64,000 bases of DNA from Modestobacter sp. L9-4 (GCF_019112525.1 NZ_CP077800.1:3906001-3970000); one strand, 5' to 3'. Shown: positions 31,614-42,420, counted from the first letter of the stretch. Numbers and translations: made by a program. The notes: a model not told the origin generated them from the letters alone.

Positions 31614-33016
31614 TGGCCGTCCTCGTCGCCGGGCTCGGCGTCTCCGGGGCGGCCGCCGCGCGGGTGCTGCTCGCCCGCGGGGACGACGTGGCGCTCACCG
31701 ACGCCCGGGAGCCCGCGGTGCTGGCCGAGCTGGTCGCCGCCGGCGGCCGCTGGCTCGGCCCCCTGACCACGCCCCCTGAGGACGTCGACCTGGTGGTCAC
31801 CTCCCCGGGCTGGCGGCCGGACTCCCCGTTGCTGGTGGCCGCCGCCGAGCGCGGCATCGAGGTCATCGGGGAGCCCGAGCTCGCCTGGCGGCTGCGGGTC
31901 GCAGCGCCGGGCGGGGAGCCCGCGCCCTGGTACGCCGTCACCGGCACCAACGGCAAGACCACCACCGTCACGATGCTCGAGCAGGTGCTGCTGGCCGGTG
32001 GCCTGCGCGCGGTGGCCGCGGGCAACGTGGGTCGGCCGCTGGTCGAGGTGGTCACCGCCACCGACGCCGACGGGCGGCCCAGCTTCGACGCCATCGCCGT
32101 GGAGCTGTCGAGCTTCCAGCTGCACTGGTCGAGCTCGATCGCCCCGGCGGCGGCGTGCGTGCTCAACGTCGCCGACGACCACGTCGACTGGCACGGGTCG
32201 TTCACCGCCTACCGCGACGCCAAGGCCCGGCTGCTGCGGCTGGCCCCGGTCGCGGTCGCCGACGCCGGCGACCCGGTCGCCGCCTCACTGGTGGTCGCCC
32301 ACCCGCACCCGGTCACCGTGACGCTGGCCGAGCCCGCCCCCGGCCAGCTCGGCGTGCGGGGGAGCGACCTGGTCGACCGGGCCTTCGCCGACGACCCGGC
32401 CGGCGAGGTGCTCGTGTCGACCGGTGAGCTGCAGGTCAGCGGGCCGCACAACCTGGTCAACGCGATGGCCGCCGCGGCCCTGGCCCGGGTCGCGGGGGTC
32501 GACGCCGACGGCGTGCGCCGGGGGCTGGCCGCCTTCTCCGGCGGTGCCCACCGCAACGTGCTGGTCGGGACGGTCGGGGGAGTGGACTTCGTCGACGACA
32601 GCAAGGCGACCAACCCGCACGCGGCCGCCGCGTCGCTGGCCGCCTACCCGCGCGTGGTCTGGATCGCCGGTGGCCTGCTCAAGGGCGCCGACGTCGACCC
32701 GCTGGTCGCCGCGGTCGGGCCGCGGCTGGCCGGGGTCGTGCTGCTGGGCCGGGACCGGGAGGAGCTGGCCCGCTCGCTCGCGCGACACGCCCCGACGGTC
32801 CCGCGCACGGTGGTGGCCAGCGGCGACGATGGGGCCATGGGTGCCGATGTGACGTACGGGGACGGTGTGATGCGGCAGGTCGTGGCCGCCGCCGCCGCGC
32901 TGGCGAGCCCCGGTGACACCGTCCTGCTCGCCCCCGCGGCGGCCTCGATGGACGTGTTCACCGACTACGCCCACCGGGGACGAGCCTTCGCCGACGCCGT
33001 CCGGGCGCTGGGCTGA
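31613..33016 (+). CDS. murD: UDP-N-acetylmuramoyl-L-alanine:D-glutamate ligase
   Basis: A 467-residue Mur ligase adding D-Glu to UDP-MurNAc-L-Ala. The N-terminal Rossmann-like domain (VLVAGLGVSGAAAARVLLARG) binds the uridine nucleotide, the central domain has AVTGTNGKTTTVTMLEQV near residue 105, and the C-terminal domain contains VDFVDDSKATNPHAAAASL (the DSKATN motif typical of MurD) near residue 325 and APAAASMDVFTDYAHRG. ATG 31613 shares one base with the mraY stop (TGATG). Normal length and complete. Confidence 0.96.
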   Translation: MAVLVAGLGVSGAAAARVLLARGDDVALTDAREPAVLAELVAAGGRWLGPLTTPPEDVDLVVTSPGWRPDSPLLVAAAERGIEVIGEPELAWRLRVAAPGGEPAPWYAVTGTNGKTTTVTMLEQVLLAGGLRAVAAGNVGRPLVEVVTATDADGRPSFDAIAVELSSFQLHWSSSIAPAAACVLNVADDHVDWHGSFTAYRDAKARLLRLAPVAVADAGDPVAASLVVAHPHPVTVTLAEPAPGQLGVRGSDLVDRAFADDPAGEVLVSTGELQVSGPHNLVNAMAAAALARVAGVDADGVRRGLAAFSGGAHRNVLVGTVGGVDFVDDSKATNPHAAAASLAAYPRVVWIAGGLLKGADVDPLVAAVGPRLAGVVLLGRDREELARSLARHAPTVPRTVVASGDDGAMGADVTYGDGVMRQVVAAAAALASPGDTVLLAPAAASMDVFTDYAHRGRAFADAVRALG

Positions 33017-33024
33017 GCCCGGCG

Positions 33025-34746
33025 ATGACCGCGAGCACCCGCGAACGCCGGAGCGCAGCCGTCGTCCACGAGCCCCCCACGCCCCCCACGCCCCCCGCGC
33101 GCAGCGGGGCGTTCCGGTTCCGCGGGCCGGCGTGGCTCGAGGGGCCGATGACCAGCTCGCACATGGTGCTCGGCTCGGCCGGGATGCTGCTGGCCATCGG
33201 GCTGGTCATGGTCTTCTCCGCCTCCTCGATCGAGGCGGCGCTGGACGACCAGCCGGCCTGGCTGCCCGGCGTCCGGCAGATCGTCTTCGCCGTCCTCGGC
33301 CTGGTCGCCATGCTGGTCGCGATGCACCTGCCGATCGGCCGGATCCGCCGGTTCGCCGGCTGGGGCATGATCGCCGCCTTCGGCCTGCTGACGCTCGTCC
33401 TCGTGCCCGGCCTCGGGGTGGAGCTCAACGGCTCGCGCGCCTGGTTCGACCTCAAGGTCACGAACTTCCAGCCCTCCGAGCTGGCCAAGCTGGTGTTCGC
33501 GCTCTGGGGCGCGCACGTCATCGCACTGCGCGAGCGGTACCTGACCACCCGGTCGCTGCTGGTCCCCGTGCTGCCCGCCTTCGCGCTGATGAGCCTGCTG
33601 CTGCTGGCCGAGCCCGACATGGGCGCGGTGGTCAGCCTGTCGCTGGTCGTCGCCGGGCTGATGTGGGCCGGTGGGCTGTCCCGCCGCTACATCGCCGGTG
33701 CGGTCGGCCTGGCCGCCGCGCTGGTGGCCCTGATGGTGGCGGTGGCCCCCTACCGCGCGGCCCGCATCACCGCCTTCCTCGACCCCTTCGCCGACCCCTC
33801 CGACGGCGGGTACCAGGCCATCCACGGCTTCTACGCGCTGGCCTCCGGCGGGGTCGCCGGCGTCGGGCTGGGCAACAGCGCGATGAAGTGGAACCTGCTG
33901 CCGCACGCCGAGTCCGACTACATCTTCGCCATCATCGGCGAGGAGATGGGCTTCCTCGGCTGCCTGGTGGTGATCAGCCTCTACGCGGTGCTGGCCTGGG
34001 CCGGGTTCCGGATCGCCCGCCGCTCGGCCGACCGGTTCGTCCAGCTGGCCAGCATCGCCATCACCGTGTGGCTGATCGGCCAGGCCACCATGAACATGGG
34101 CTACGTCGTCGGCCTTCTCCCGGTCACCGGCGTCACCCTGCCGCTCATCTCCGCCGGTGGCACCTCGCTGGTGCTCACCCTCTTCATCGTCGGGCTGCTG
34201 GCCCGCTTCGCCCGGGCCGAGCCCGCCGCGGTGGCCCACCTGCAGTCCCAGCCCCGCGGCCGGCTGGCCCGGCTGTTCTCCCCGGCACCGGCCATCGCGG
34301 TCGACCCGATCCCGGCCCGCCGCCGCTCCGGCAGCCGCGGCAGCACCCGGTCGACCAGCAGCCCCCGGCCGGTGGAGCGGTTCGACCGCCGCGGTGAGCC
34401 GCTGCGTGGGGTGCGTCCCGACCCGGCCGGCCCCCGCGACCTGCGCGCCGTCCGCCGGACGCCGGGCCCCGCGCCGGCCCGTGCCCCCCGGCCGCCGGGC
34501 TGGGGCCCCACCCCGGAGGAGCGCTGGGCGCCTGCCGACCGGCAGACTGTCCGGAGCCGGCAGCCCGCCGGTGACCGCCCGTCCGTGCTCCGCCGGCCCC
34601 CGTCGGCCGCTGGACCCGTGCCGCGCGACGTCCCCCGCGACGTCCCGCGCGAGCGCAGCTGGTCCGGCGACCCCTCGACCGCGCGCGCCCGGCCGGCGCC
34701 GCGGTCCCACCCCCCGCGAACGGAACGGCCAGGACGCCTGCAGTGA
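33025..34746 (+). CDS. ftsW: Septal peptidoglycan glycosyltransferase FtsW
   Basis: A 573-residue SEDS protein polymerising lipid II at the septum with FtsI. The first 35 residues are Pro-rich and cytoplasmic. About ten transmembrane helices start at [22 protein letters not shown], with the SEDS signatures [28 protein letters not shown] (catalytic Asp region) and [32 protein letters not shown]. The C-terminal 165 residues or so are a disordered Arg/Pro-rich tail, longer than in most FtsW and probably cytoplasmic. ATG 33025 is 8 bases after murD; the stop overlaps murG by 4 bases. Confidence 0.96.
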   Translation: MTASTRERRSAAVVHEPPTPPTPPARSGAFRFRGPAWLEGPMTSSHMVLGSAGMLLAIGLVMVFSASSIEAALDDQPAWLPGVRQIVFAVLGLVAMLVAMHLPIGRIRRFAGWGMIAAFGLLTLVLVPGLGVELNGSRAWFDLKVTNFQPSELAKLVFALWGAHVIALRERYLTTRSLLVPVLPAFALMSLLLLAEPDMGAVVSLSLVVAGLMWAGGLSRRYIAGAVGLAAALVALMVAVAPYRAARITAFLDPFADPSDGGYQAIHGFYALASGGVAGVGLGNSAMKWNLLPHAESDYIFAIIGEEMGFLGCLVVISLYAVLAWAGFRIARRSADRFVQLASIAITVWLIGQATMNMGYVVGLLPVTGVTLPLISAGGTSLVLTLFIVGLLARFARAEPAAVAHLQSQPRGRLARLFSPAPAIAVDPIPARRRSGSRGSTRSTSSPRPVERFDRRGEPLRGVRPDPAGPRDLRAVRRTPGPAPARAPRPPGWGPTPEERWAPADRQTVRSRQPAGDRPSVLRRPPSAAGPVPRDVPRDVPRERSWSGDPSTARARPAPRSHPPRTERPGRLQ

Positions 34747-35897
34747 CCGACCCCTCGAACGACGCCCGGCCGGCCGGGCAGGTGCACGTGGTGCTCGCCG
34801 GTGGCGGCACCGGCGGGCACATCGAGCCCATGCTCGCCCTGGCCGACGCGCTCACCCGCCGGCGCACGCCCGCCGGCGAGCCCGCGGTGCGGGTCACCTG
34901 CCTGGGCACCTCCCGCGGCCTGGAGACCCGGCTCGTGCCCGCCCGCGGTTACGACCTGCGGCTCATCCCGCCGGTGCCGCTGCCGCGCAAGCCCACCCCG
35001 GACCTGCTCCGGGTGCCCGGGCGGGTGTGGCAGGCGGTCTCCCAGACGCGCGCCCTGCTCACCGAGCTCGGAGCCGACGTCGTGGTCGGGTTCGGCGGCT
35101 ACGTGGCGCTGCCGGCCTACCTCGCCGCCCGCGGTGCCCGCGTGCCGGTCGTCGTGCACGAGGGCAACCCGCTGCCGGGCCTGGCCAACCGGGTCGGCGC
35201 ACGGCTGGCCGCCCGGGTCGCGGTGACCACGGCGGGCACGCCGCTGCGCGGTGCTGAGCACGTGGGCATGCCGCTGCGCTCGGCGATCACCGGCCTGGAC
35301 CGGGCCGGACTGCGTGCCGAGGCCCGCGCCGCCTTCGGCCTGGACGCCGACCGGCCGACGCTGCTGGTGTTCGGCGGCTCCCAGGGCGCGGCCTCGCTGA
35401 ACCGGGCCGCCGTCGGTGCCGCCGACGCGCTGACCGCCGCCGGGGTGCAGGTGCTGCACGCCCGCGGGCCCAAGAACACCGACGTGACGGTGCCCGCCCG
35501 CCCGGCGGGGTCGGCGCCCTACGTGGTCGTCGACTACCTGGAGCGGATGGACCTCGCCTATGCCGCCGCCGACCTGGCGCTGTGCCGGTCCGGCGCGGTC
35601 AGCGTGGCCGAGCTGTCGGCGGTCGGGCTGCCCGCGGCCTTCGTCCCGCTGCCCATCGGCAACGGCGAGCAGCGGCTCAACGCGCTGCCGGTGGTCGAGG
35701 CCGGTGGCGGGCTGCTGGTGGCCGACGCCGACCTGACGCCGTCCTGGGTCCAGGAGCAGCTGGTGCCCGTGCTCACCGACGCCGACCGGCTGGCCACGCT
35801 GGCCGCACACGCGGCCGCCGCGGGCACGCCGGACGCCGACGAGCGGCTGGCCGACATGGCGCTGGCCGCCGCCGCCACCCGGAGGGGAACCCGATGA
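34743..35897 (+). CDS. murG: Lipid II synthase (UDP-GlcNAc transferase) MurG
   Basis: A 384-residue GT28 enzyme that adds GlcNAc to lipid I on the inner membrane face. The N-terminal [18 protein letters not shown] near residues 20-37 is the signature (E in place of the more usual Y/F-P context), then [14 protein letters not shown], and [14 protein letters not shown] near 140. The C-terminal UDP-GlcNAc site has [12 protein letters not shown] near residue 210 and [27 protein letters not shown] near 280. GTG 34743 overlaps ftsW, and ATGA joins it to murC. Confidence 0.96.
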   Translation: MTDPSNDARPAGQVHVVLAGGGTGGHIEPMLALADALTRRRTPAGEPAVRVTCLGTSRGLETRLVPARGYDLRLIPPVPLPRKPTPDLLRVPGRVWQAVSQTRALLTELGADVVVGFGGYVALPAYLAARGARVPVVVHEGNPLPGLANRVGARLAARVAVTTAGTPLRGAEHVGMPLRSAITGLDRAGLRAEARAAFGLDADRPTLLVFGGSQGAASLNRAAVGAADALTAAGVQVLHARGPKNTDVTVPARPAGSAPYVVVDYLERMDLAYAAADLALCRSGAVSVAELSAVGLPAAFVPLPIGNGEQRLNALPVVEAGGGLLVADADLTPSWVQEQLVPVLTDADRLATLAAHAAAAGTPDADERLADMALAAAATRRGTR

Positions 35898-37351
35898 GCG
35901 CCGACGACGTGGCCGCCTGGACCGGGCCGATCCCGCCGCTGGAGGAGCTGGGGTCGGTGCACTTCGTCGGCATCGGCGGGGCCGGCATGAGCGGCATCGC
36001 CCGGATCATGCTGGCCCGCGGGGTGCGCGTCTCCGGCACCGACCGCCGCGACTCCCCGGCCCTGCGCGCCCTGGCCGCCTTGGGCGCCCGGGTGGAGGTC
36101 GGCCACGACGGCGCCCACCTGGGCGACGCCGCGACCGTGGTGGTCTCCACCGCGATCCGCGACGACAACCCGGAGCTGGTCTCCGCCCGCGAGCGGGGCC
36201 TGCGGGTGCTGCCCCGGGCCGTCGCGCTGGCCGCGGTGATGGCCGGGCGGCGCAGCGTCGCGGTGGCCGGCACGCACGGCAAGACCTCGACCACCTCGAT
36301 GCTCACCGTCGCCGTGCAGGCCTGCGGGGTCGACCCGTCCTTCGCCATCGGCGGCACGCTGAACGAGTCGGGGTCCAACGCGCACTCCGGCCAGGGCGAC
36401 GTCTTCCTCGCCGAGGCCGACGAGAGCGACCGGTCGTTCCTGCTGCTGGCCCCGCTCGGCGCGATCGTCACCAACGTCGAGGCCGACCACCTGGACAACT
36501 ACGGCGACCTCGCCGCGGTCGAGGCGGCCTTCGACACGTTCGTGGGCACCGTGCCGGCCGAGGGGTTCCTCGTGCTCTGCGCCGACGACCCGGGCGCCGC
36601 CCGGCTGGCCGGCCTGGGGTCCACCGCGCGGGTGCGCACCTACGGCGAGGGGGCGGACGCCGACCTGCGGCTGGTCGACCTGCGGGTCGCCGCCGACGGC
36701 ACCCGCTACACCGCCGTCCTCGACGGACGTGAGCTCGGCGAGGTGCACATCCAGCTGCCGGGTGCGCACATGGCGCTCAACAGCGCCGCCGCCCTGCTCG
36801 CCGGCCTGGAGCTGGGGCTGCCGGCCGCCGGGCTGATCGCCGGGCTCGAGCGCTTCGGCGGGGTCCACCGGCGGTTCGAGCTCAAGGGCACCGCGGCCGG
36901 GGTGCGGGTGTACGACGACTACGCCCACCACCCGACCGAGGTCGCCGCGCAGCTGCGCGCCGCCCGGGCGGTGGTCGGGTCCGGACGCCTGGTCGTGCTC
37001 TTCCAGCCGCACCTCTACAGCCGGACGGCGCAGTTCGCCCAGGGCTTCGGCGAGGCGCTGGGCCTGGCCGACCTGGTGGTGGTGATGGACGTCTACGGCG
37101 CCCGTGAGGACCCGGTGCCCGGTGTGACCGGGCGGCTGGTGGCCGAGGCGGTCCCCGGGGCCGACCGGGTCTGGTTCGAACCGTCCTGGTCCGCGGCCGC
37201 ACCGCGGGTGGCCGGGCTGGCCCGCCCCGGTGACCTGGTGGTCACCATGGGCGCCGGCGACGTGTCGATGGTCGGCCCCGAGGTGCTCGCGGCGCTCACC
37301 GACCCGGAGGCGGCCGACGGCGCGGCGGACGGGACGGAGCCGTCCCGGTGA
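35894..37351 (+). CDS. murC: UDP-N-acetylmuramate:L-alanine ligase
   Basis: A 485-residue Mur ligase that adds L-Ala first in the stem peptide. The N-terminal domain has [19 protein letters not shown] near residue 19, the ATP site [18 protein letters not shown] near residue 125 (GTHGKT is typical of MurC), and [15 protein letters not shown] and [12 protein letters not shown] follow. In the C-terminal domain [11 protein letters not shown] is visible. ATG 35894 overlaps murG; the stop overlaps ftsQ. A short acidic-Ala tail ends the protein. Complete and of normal length. Confidence 0.97.
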   Translation: MSADDVAAWTGPIPPLEELGSVHFVGIGGAGMSGIARIMLARGVRVSGTDRRDSPALRALAALGARVEVGHDGAHLGDAATVVVSTAIRDDNPELVSARERGLRVLPRAVALAAVMAGRRSVAVAGTHGKTSTTSMLTVAVQACGVDPSFAIGGTLNESGSNAHSGQGDVFLAEADESDRSFLLLAPLGAIVTNVEADHLDNYGDLAAVEAAFDTFVGTVPAEGFLVLCADDPGAARLAGLGSTARVRTYGEGADADLRLVDLRVAADGTRYTAVLDGRELGEVHIQLPGAHMALNSAAALLAGLELGLPAAGLIAGLERFGGVHRRFELKGTAAGVRVYDDYAHHPTEVAAQLRAARAVVGSGRLVVLFQPHLYSRTAQFAQGFGEALGLADLVVVMDVYGAREDPVPGVTGRLVAEAVPGADRVWFEPSWSAAAPRVAGLARPGDLVVTMGAGDVSMVGPEVLAALTDPEAADGAADGTEPSR

Positions 37352-38190
37352 GCCGGGTCGGGACGACCACCAACGACCGCGCGGGCGCACCCCGGCGCCG
37401 GAGCGGGTCATCCCGGCGCGGTGCCGCGGCGGAGCAGGCCCCGTCGGTGGTCCCGTCGGGACCCCGGCGCGCCCGCCGCCGGGGCGCCCGCCGCCCGGTG
37501 GACCGGCGCCGCCGGCTGGCCGTCGGGATCGGGTCGGCCGTGCTCCTGGTGGCCGTCGCGGCCTGGGTCGTGCTCGCCAGCCCGTTGCTGTCGGTGCGCA
37601 CCGTGCAGGTCGACGGGGCCTCGGCCCTGGCCGGCGACGAGGTCGTCACCGCGGCCGGCATCGCGGTCGGCACCCCGCTGGCGCGGGTCGACACCGCCGC
37701 CGCCGCGACCCGCGTCGGTGGGCTCCCGCAGGTGGCCTCGGTCGAGGTCACCCGCGGCTGGCCCGGCACCGTGGTGGTGACCGTCGTCGAGCGGGTGCCG
37801 GTCGCGGTCGTGCAGACCGCCGGCGGGCGCCAGCTGGTCGATGCCGGGGGAGTGGTGTTCGAGACGGTCACCGGTCCGGTGCCCGACGGCGTCGTCCCCC
37901 TCGAGGTGTCCGCGCCCGGCCCCGACGACGCCGCCACGCGGGCCGCGCTGGGGGCGGTTACCGCGCTGCCCGCCGAGGTACGCGCGCAGTTGACCGGGGT
38001 CACGGCGCGCACCGCCGACGACGTCACCCTGACCCTCACCGACGGCCGGAGCGTGCGGTGGGGCAACGCCGACCTCACCGACCGCAAGGCCCGGGTGCTG
38101 GGCGCGCTGCTGCAGCAGGTGGAGGCCGGCGCCATCGAGCCCGGCGCGCTGCTGGACGTCAGCACCCCGGACGCCGTCGTCCTGCGCTGA
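37348..38190 (+). CDS. ftsQ: Divisome protein FtsQ
   Basis: A 280-residue bitopic protein. About 57 basic, Pro/Arg-rich cytoplasmic residues precede one transmembrane helix (LAVGIGSAVLLVAVAAWVVLAS). The extracytoplasmic POTRA domain follows directly (LSVRTVQVDGASALAGDEVVTAAGI to GLPQVASVEVTRGWPGTVVVTVVERVPVAVV), then the FtsQ beta domain with LTDGRSVRWGNADLTDRKARVLGALL. FtsQ bridges early and late divisome proteins. GTG 37348 overlaps murC. A compound hairpin lies 28 bases after the stop, so most readthrough to ftsZ may be limited. Confidence 0.93.
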   Translation: MSRVGTTTNDRAGAPRRRSGSSRRGAAAEQAPSVVPSGPRRARRRGARRPVDRRRRLAVGIGSAVLLVAVAAWVVLASPLLSVRTVQVDGASALAGDEVVTAAGIAVGTPLARVDTAAAATRVGGLPQVASVEVTRGWPGTVVVTVVERVPVAVVQTAGGRQLVDAGGVVFETVTGPVPDGVVPLEVSAPGPDDAATRAALGAVTALPAEVRAQLTGVTARTADDVTLTLTDGRSVRWGNADLTDRKARVLGALLQQVEAGAIEPGALLDVSTPDAVVLR

Positions 38191-38217
38191 CGGATGCCGG
38201 CGCCCGCGCGCCCGGGA

Positions 38218-38258
38218 CCCTGCGGCGAGGCCGGGCGACACGCCCGGGGTCCGCAGGG
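38218..38258 (+). terminator. Compound hairpin after ftsQ
   Basis: Outer arms CCCTGCGG (38218-38225) and CCGCAGGG (38251-38258) enclose an inner CCGGGC/GCCCGG hairpin with a GACAC loop. Placed between ftsQ and the ftsZ promoter, it may terminate or attenuate the upstream transcript. Confidence 0.55.
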
Positions 38259-38459
38259 ACCTGAGATCTCTCCGACCGTCGAGCTGTCCTCCACCCGCAG
38301 GACGTCTGCACCTCTACGTGAGACGATTGCGCGCGGGTCGTCACCAGGCGTGAGACGTCTGTGACTGGCGGGTCGCCTGATCCGGGTGGGAGATCACAGT
38401 CCGGACACGCCGAGCCCGGTGGGGTGCTTGCTGGCGTGCCAGGGCACACCTAACTTCGA

Positions 38460-38529
38460 CCACACACCCACCAGTTGACATAACTATAAGGCTTAACCTG
38501 AGGATGAAGGTCCAGTTGGGGAGCGCGGC
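38460..38529 (+). promoter_or_regulatory. ftsZ promoter and ribosome-binding region
   Basis: An AT-rich stretch, rare in this window, contains TTGACA at 38475-38480 and TATAAG at 38485-38490, followed by GCTTAACCTGAGGAT. A consensus -35 is present, but the partner -10 at 16-18 bases is unclear; TATAAG could itself be a -10 with an upstream -35. GGGGAG at 38518-38523 is the Shine-Dalgarno of ftsZ. The 339-base gap 38191-38529 also holds the ftsQ hairpin and otherwise no gene. Confidence 0.65.
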
Positions 38530-39813
38530 ATGACACCTCCGCACAACTACCTCGCGGTCATCAAGGTCGTCGGCATCGGCGGCGGCGGCGTGAACGCGGT
38601 CAATCGGATGATCGAGGTCGGCCTCAAGGGCGTCGAGTTCATCGCGATCAACACAGACGCGCAGGCGCTGCTGATGAGCGACGCCGACGTCAAGCTCGAC
38701 GTCGGTCGCGAGCTCACCCGTGGTCTGGGCGCCGGCGCCCAGCCCGACGTCGGCCGCCAGGCCGCCGAGGACCACCGCGAGGAGATCGAAGAGGTGCTCA
38801 AGGGCGCCGACATGGTCTTCGTGACGGCCGGCGAGGGTGGTGGCACCGGTACCGGTGGCGCCCCCGTCGTCGCCTCGATCGCGCGCAAGCTCGGGGCCCT
38901 GACCATCGGCGTGGTCACCCGTCCGTTCTCCTTCGAGGGGAAGCGGCGGGCGGTCCAGGCCGAGTCGGGCATCGAGGAGCTGCGCAACGAGTGCGACACG
39001 CTCATCGTGATCCCGAACGACCGGCTGCTGCAGCTGGGCGACCGGAACGTGAGCGTGATGGACGCCTTCCGCACCGCCGACCAGGTGCTGCTGTCCGGCG
39101 TCCAGGGCATCACCGACCTCATCACCACGCCCGGCCTGATCAACCTGGACTTCGCCGACGTCAAGTCGGTCATGTCCGGTGCGGGCTCGGCGCTGATGGG
39201 CATCGGCAGCGCGCGCGGTGACAACCGCGCGCTGCTGGCCGCCGAGCAGGCCATCGCCTCCCCGCTGCTGGAGGCCTCGATGGAGGGCGCCCACGGCGTC
39301 CTGCTGTCGATCTCCGGCGGCTCGGACCTCGGCCTGTTCGAGATCAACGAGGCCGCCTCGCTGGTCAGCGACGCCGCCCACCCCGACGCGAACATCATCT
39401 TCGGGGCCGTCATCGACGACGCCCTCGGCGACGAGGTGCGGGTGACGGTGATCGCCGCCGGCTTCGACAGCGGCCGGCCCAGCAACCGCAAGGACGCCGG
39501 CACCACGCTGCTCGCGACCGCCGCCCCCGTGGCGCCGGCCGTCCCCAGCGCGCCGGTCAGCGCACCGGCACCTGTCCGGGCCGCCGCGCCCGCGCAGACC
39601 GGTGAGCGGCTGGTCAGCCAGCCGCCGGCCGCCGCTCCGCCGGCTGCTGCCGCCCCGCGTCCGGTGCAGCCCGTCGCCCCGGCGCAGGGTGGTGGGGTCA
39701 CCGTCCCGCCGCTCCCGCCGATCGCCGGGCCGAACAAGGACGCCCGACGGCCGCTGGGGTCCGAGGACTTCGAGGAGGAGCTCGACATCCCCGAGTTCCT
39801 CCGCTCGCAGTGA
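38530..39813 (+). CDS. ftsZ: Cell division protein FtsZ
   Basis: A 427-residue tubulin-like GTPase that builds the Z ring. Residues about 8-315 are the GTPase fold: [26 protein letters not shown], the tubulin signature [16 protein letters not shown] near residue 101, and the T7-loop region [12 protein letters not shown] near 200 with the catalytic NxxD-x-D. An Ala/Pro linker of about 85 residues follows, ending in the C-terminal peptide [13 protein letters not shown], the docking site for SepF (encoded three genes downstream) and FtsW. The start ATG 38530 is preceded by GGGGAG and its own promoter. Confidence 0.98.
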   Translation: MTPPHNYLAVIKVVGIGGGGVNAVNRMIEVGLKGVEFIAINTDAQALLMSDADVKLDVGRELTRGLGAGAQPDVGRQAAEDHREEIEEVLKGADMVFVTAGEGGGTGTGGAPVVASIARKLGALTIGVVTRPFSFEGKRRAVQAESGIEELRNECDTLIVIPNDRLLQLGDRNVSVMDAFRTADQVLLSGVQGITDLITTPGLINLDFADVKSVMSGAGSALMGIGSARGDNRALLAAEQAIASPLLEASMEGAHGVLLSISGGSDLGLFEINEAASLVSDAAHPDANIIFGAVIDDALGDEVRVTVIAAGFDSGRPSNRKDAGTTLLATAAPVAPAVPSAPVSAPAPVRAAAPAQTGERLVSQPPAAAPPAAAAPRPVQPVAPAQGGGVTVPPLPPIAGPNKDARRPLGSEDFEEELDIPEFLRSQ

Positions 39814-39826
39814 CGGTGGCGCACCA

Positions 39827-40558
39827 GTGAGCTCCGGACCGGCCGTCCCGACGGCGGTGCGACCCCGACGGGTCGTCACCGACCGCCGGGGCGGCCGTTC
39901 CGTTGCGCCCTACGACTCCTTCAACCTCGGCGTCCACGTCGGGGACGACCCGGCCGACGTCGCCGCCAACCGGGCCCGCCTGGCCGGCGAGCTCGGTGTC
40001 CCCGGTGAGCAGGTCGTGTGGATGACCCAGGTGCACGGCACCGGGGTCGCCATCGTCGAGGACGCCGGGGAGAACCCGGTCGCCGACGTCGACGCCCTGG
40101 TGACGGCGACGCCGGGCCTGGTGCTGTGCGTCCTGGTCGCCGACTGCGTGCCGGTGCTGCTGGCCGACCCGGTCGCCGGGGTGGTCGCGGCGGTGCACGC
40201 CGGCCGCGAGGGCGTGCGTCGCGGTGTCGTCCCGGCAGCGCTCGCGGCGATGACCCGGCTGGGCGCCCGCCCGGCCGACGTCGAGGCGCTGCTGGGACCG
40301 GCCGTCTGCGGGCTGGACTACGAGGTGCCCGCCGCGATGCAGGCCGAGGTCGCCCGGGTGGCCCCGGCCAGCGACGTGCGCACCCGGCAGGGCACCCCGG
40401 GGCTGGACCTGCGGGCCGGGATCGCCGAGGTCCTCCGGGGCGCGGGGGTCCGCCAGGTCGTGCACGACCCCCGGTGCACCGTCGAGGACCCGCGGTTGTT
40501 CAGCCACCGCCGCGACGGGGTCACCGGCCGCCAGGCCGGGGTCGTCTGGCTCGGATGA
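39827..40558 (+). CDS. pgeF: PgeF/YfiH-family protein (purine nucleoside phosphorylase / peptidoglycan editing factor)
   Basis: A 243-residue protein of the Cu-oxidase_4/LACC1 family. In E. coli the homologue YfiH (PgeF) removes wrongly built UDP-MurNAc-L-Ser; other homologues cleave purine nucleosides. Signatures: DSFNLGVHVGDDPADVAANR near residue 27, WMTQVHGTGVAIV near residue 65 with the metal His, LVADCVPVLLADPVAGVVAAVHAGREGVRRGV near residue 105 (Cys and His), and GPAVCGLDYEVP. The family position right after ftsZ is conserved in actinobacteria. GTG 39827; the stop overlaps yggS (ATGA). Confidence 0.9.
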   Translation: MSSGPAVPTAVRPRRVVTDRRGGRSVAPYDSFNLGVHVGDDPADVAANRARLAGELGVPGEQVVWMTQVHGTGVAIVEDAGENPVADVDALVTATPGLVLCVLVADCVPVLLADPVAGVVAAVHAGREGVRRGVVPAALAAMTRLGARPADVEALLGPAVCGLDYEVPAAMQAEVARVAPASDVRTRQGTPGLDLRAGIAEVLRGAGVRQVVHDPRCTVEDPRLFSHRRDGVTGRQAGVVWLG

Positions 40559-41400
40559 CCGAGGACCCCCTCGCCCAGCAGGCTCGTGGCCCCCGGCCCC
40601 GTCCCGAGGCCCGCCCCGAGCTCGCGAGGGGGGAGGGGGACGGGGTCCTCCGGCTCGCCGAGCAGCTGGCCGCGAACCTGCGGGCGGTCCGGGAGCGGAT
40701 CGACGCCGCTGCCCGGGCCGCCGGCCGCGACCCGGCCACGGTCGCCCTGCTGGCGGTCAGCAAGACCCACCCCGCCGAGGCGGTGGCGGCCCTGGCCGCG
40801 CTCGGCCAGCTCGACTTCGCCGAGAACCGGGTGCAGGAGCTGTCGGGCAAGGCGGCCGCACTGGCCGAGGACCGGGGCGTCCCCGCGCTGCGGTGGCACC
40901 TGGTCGGCCAGCTGCAGCGCAACAAGGCGGCGGCCGTCGTCCGGCTGGGTGCCACGGTGCAGTCGGTCGACCGCGAGCCGCTGCTGCAGGCGCTGGCCCG
41001 CGCCGCGGAGACCCAGGAGCGGGTCGTCGACGTCTTCGTCCAGGTCGACCTCGGCGGGCCCGAGGGGCAGCTGGGGGAGCGGGGCGGTGCCCCGCCCGAC
41101 GACGTGCCCCGGCTCGCCGACGCCGTGGGTGACGCCGCCGGTCTCCGGCTGCGCGGCCTGATGGCGGTGGCCCCGCGGGGCACCGACCCGGCGCCGGCCT
41201 TCGAGCGGCTGGCCGCGCTCGCCGCCCGGGTGCGGGCCGACCATCCTGCTGCCTCGGAGCTATCGGCAGGCATGAGCGGCGACCTGGAGGCCGGTGTGAC
41301 TGCTGGTGCCACTGTGGTGCGTGTCGGTACCGCGTTGTTCGGCGTGCGGCCCCTAGCCTCCGGAGCGGAGGACCCGCACGGCACCCGTGCGCGGTCCTGA
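40555..41400 (+). CDS. PLP homeostasis protein YggS/PLPBP
   Basis: A 281-residue alanine-racemase-N-type protein that binds pyridoxal phosphate without known catalysis and controls PLP and amino-acid balance. The PLP Lys is in [15 protein letters not shown] near residue 70; [27 protein letters not shown], and [11 protein letters not shown] near the C terminus are family motifs. The family start normally is close to residue 33 ([16 protein letters not shown]); residues about 9-32 are encoded by a dispersed palindromic repeat (40597-40651), so this N-terminal extension looks like repeat capture. ATG 40555 overlaps pgeF. Precedes sepF as in other actinobacteria and Gram-positives. Confidence 0.93.
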   Translation: MTEDPLAQQARGPRPRPEARPELARGEGDGVLRLAEQLAANLRAVRERIDAAARAAGRDPATVALLAVSKTHPAEAVAALAALGQLDFAENRVQELSGKAAALAEDRGVPALRWHLVGQLQRNKAAAVVRLGATVQSVDREPLLQALARAAETQERVVDVFVQVDLGGPEGQLGERGGAPPDDVPRLADAVGDAAGLRLRGLMAVAPRGTDPAPAFERLAALAARVRADHPAASELSAGMSGDLEAGVTAGATVVRVGTALFGVRPLASGAEDPHGTRARS

Positions 41401-41482
41401 GTCACACCAGCACCACGCGACCCACCGATCCGCCGGCCGCAGCACGAGCCGGCGGCGCCGACGAGAACTGAGGAGACGTCCG

Positions 41483-42367
41483 ATGGCCGGAGCCATGCGA
41501 AAGATGGGGGTCTACCTCGGCCTCGTCGAGGACGACGACACCCGGGGCGGGTACGACCGCTACGCCTCGCGGCAGGGCGACTACGACCGTGACGAGCGCG
41601 GCTACGAGCGGGGCGGGTACGACCGCTACACCGCCGAGCACGACGACACCTACGGCGAGCCGGTCCCCGCCGGTGCCGACAGCCGCTACGGCGGCGGGCA
41701 GTTCGCCGAGGCCGGTTACGGCGACACCGGCTACGGCGCGCCCGGGTACGACACCGAGCACCCGGGGAGCCACTTCGCCGGCGACCGCTTCGACGACCGG
41801 GGCCCCGAGCGCGCACCCGAGCCCGAGGTCTCCCTCGGCCGCCGGCCGGCCGCCGCCCCGCGCACGCTGGGGCTCGCCCCCGCGCCAACCCTGGGCAGCA
41901 CCTCGGCCCGGCTCGCCGGTGGGTCGGGCATCGGCGCCGGCAGCGCCGGCCTGGGCGGCAGCGGCTCGGCCCGCAGCCGGATCGGCGCCGTGTCCGGGGC
42001 CGCGGGCCTCGCGGTGAGCGAGCCGATGTCGGTGCAGGCCGCACCGGAGCCGGCCCCGGCCCCCGTCCCGGCCCCCAAGCCGACGCCGAACTACCGGATC
42101 ACCACCGTGCACCCCAAGGACTACAACGAGGCGCGCACGATCGGCGAGCGGTTCCGCGACGGCATGCCGGTGATCATGAACCTCACCGAGATGGAGCACG
42201 CCGACGCCAAGCGCCTGGTCGACTTCGCGATCGGTCTGACCTTCGGTCTGCACGGTAGTATCGAGCGCGTCACGGCCAAGGTCTTCCTGCTCAGCCCGCA
42301 GGACGTGGACGTGACGGCTGAGGACAAGGCCCGCATCCGTGAGGGCGGTTTCTTCCAGCAGCCCTGA
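41483..42367 (+). CDS. sepF: Cell division protein SepF
   Basis: A 294-residue SepF, the membrane anchor of FtsZ in bacteria lacking FtsA. The first residues ([18 protein letters not shown]) form the membrane-binding helix. The linker, about residues 18-200, is unusually long: a Tyr/Gly/Asp/Arg-rich part ([30 protein letters not shown]) and then a Gly/Ser/Ala part. The SepF core begins near [14 protein letters not shown] and continues with [37 protein letters not shown] and [14 protein letters not shown] 41483 has AGGAGA upstream. Partner: the FtsZ C-terminal peptide encoded at 39775-39810. Confidence 0.94.
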   Translation: MAGAMRKMGVYLGLVEDDDTRGGYDRYASRQGDYDRDERGYERGGYDRYTAEHDDTYGEPVPAGADSRYGGGQFAEAGYGDTGYGAPGYDTEHPGSHFAGDRFDDRGPERAPEPEVSLGRRPAAAPRTLGLAPAPTLGSTSARLAGGSGIGAGSAGLGGSGSARSRIGAVSGAAGLAVSEPMSVQAAPEPAPAPVPAPKPTPNYRITTVHPKDYNEARTIGERFRDGMPVIMNLTEMEHADAKRLVDFAIGLTFGLHGSIERVTAKVFLLSPQDVDVTAEDKARIREGGFFQQP

Positions 42368-42420
42368 TCCACCGCACGCCCCGCCCACCGCGCACGACGT
42401 GCCCTGAACGATCGAGGACC

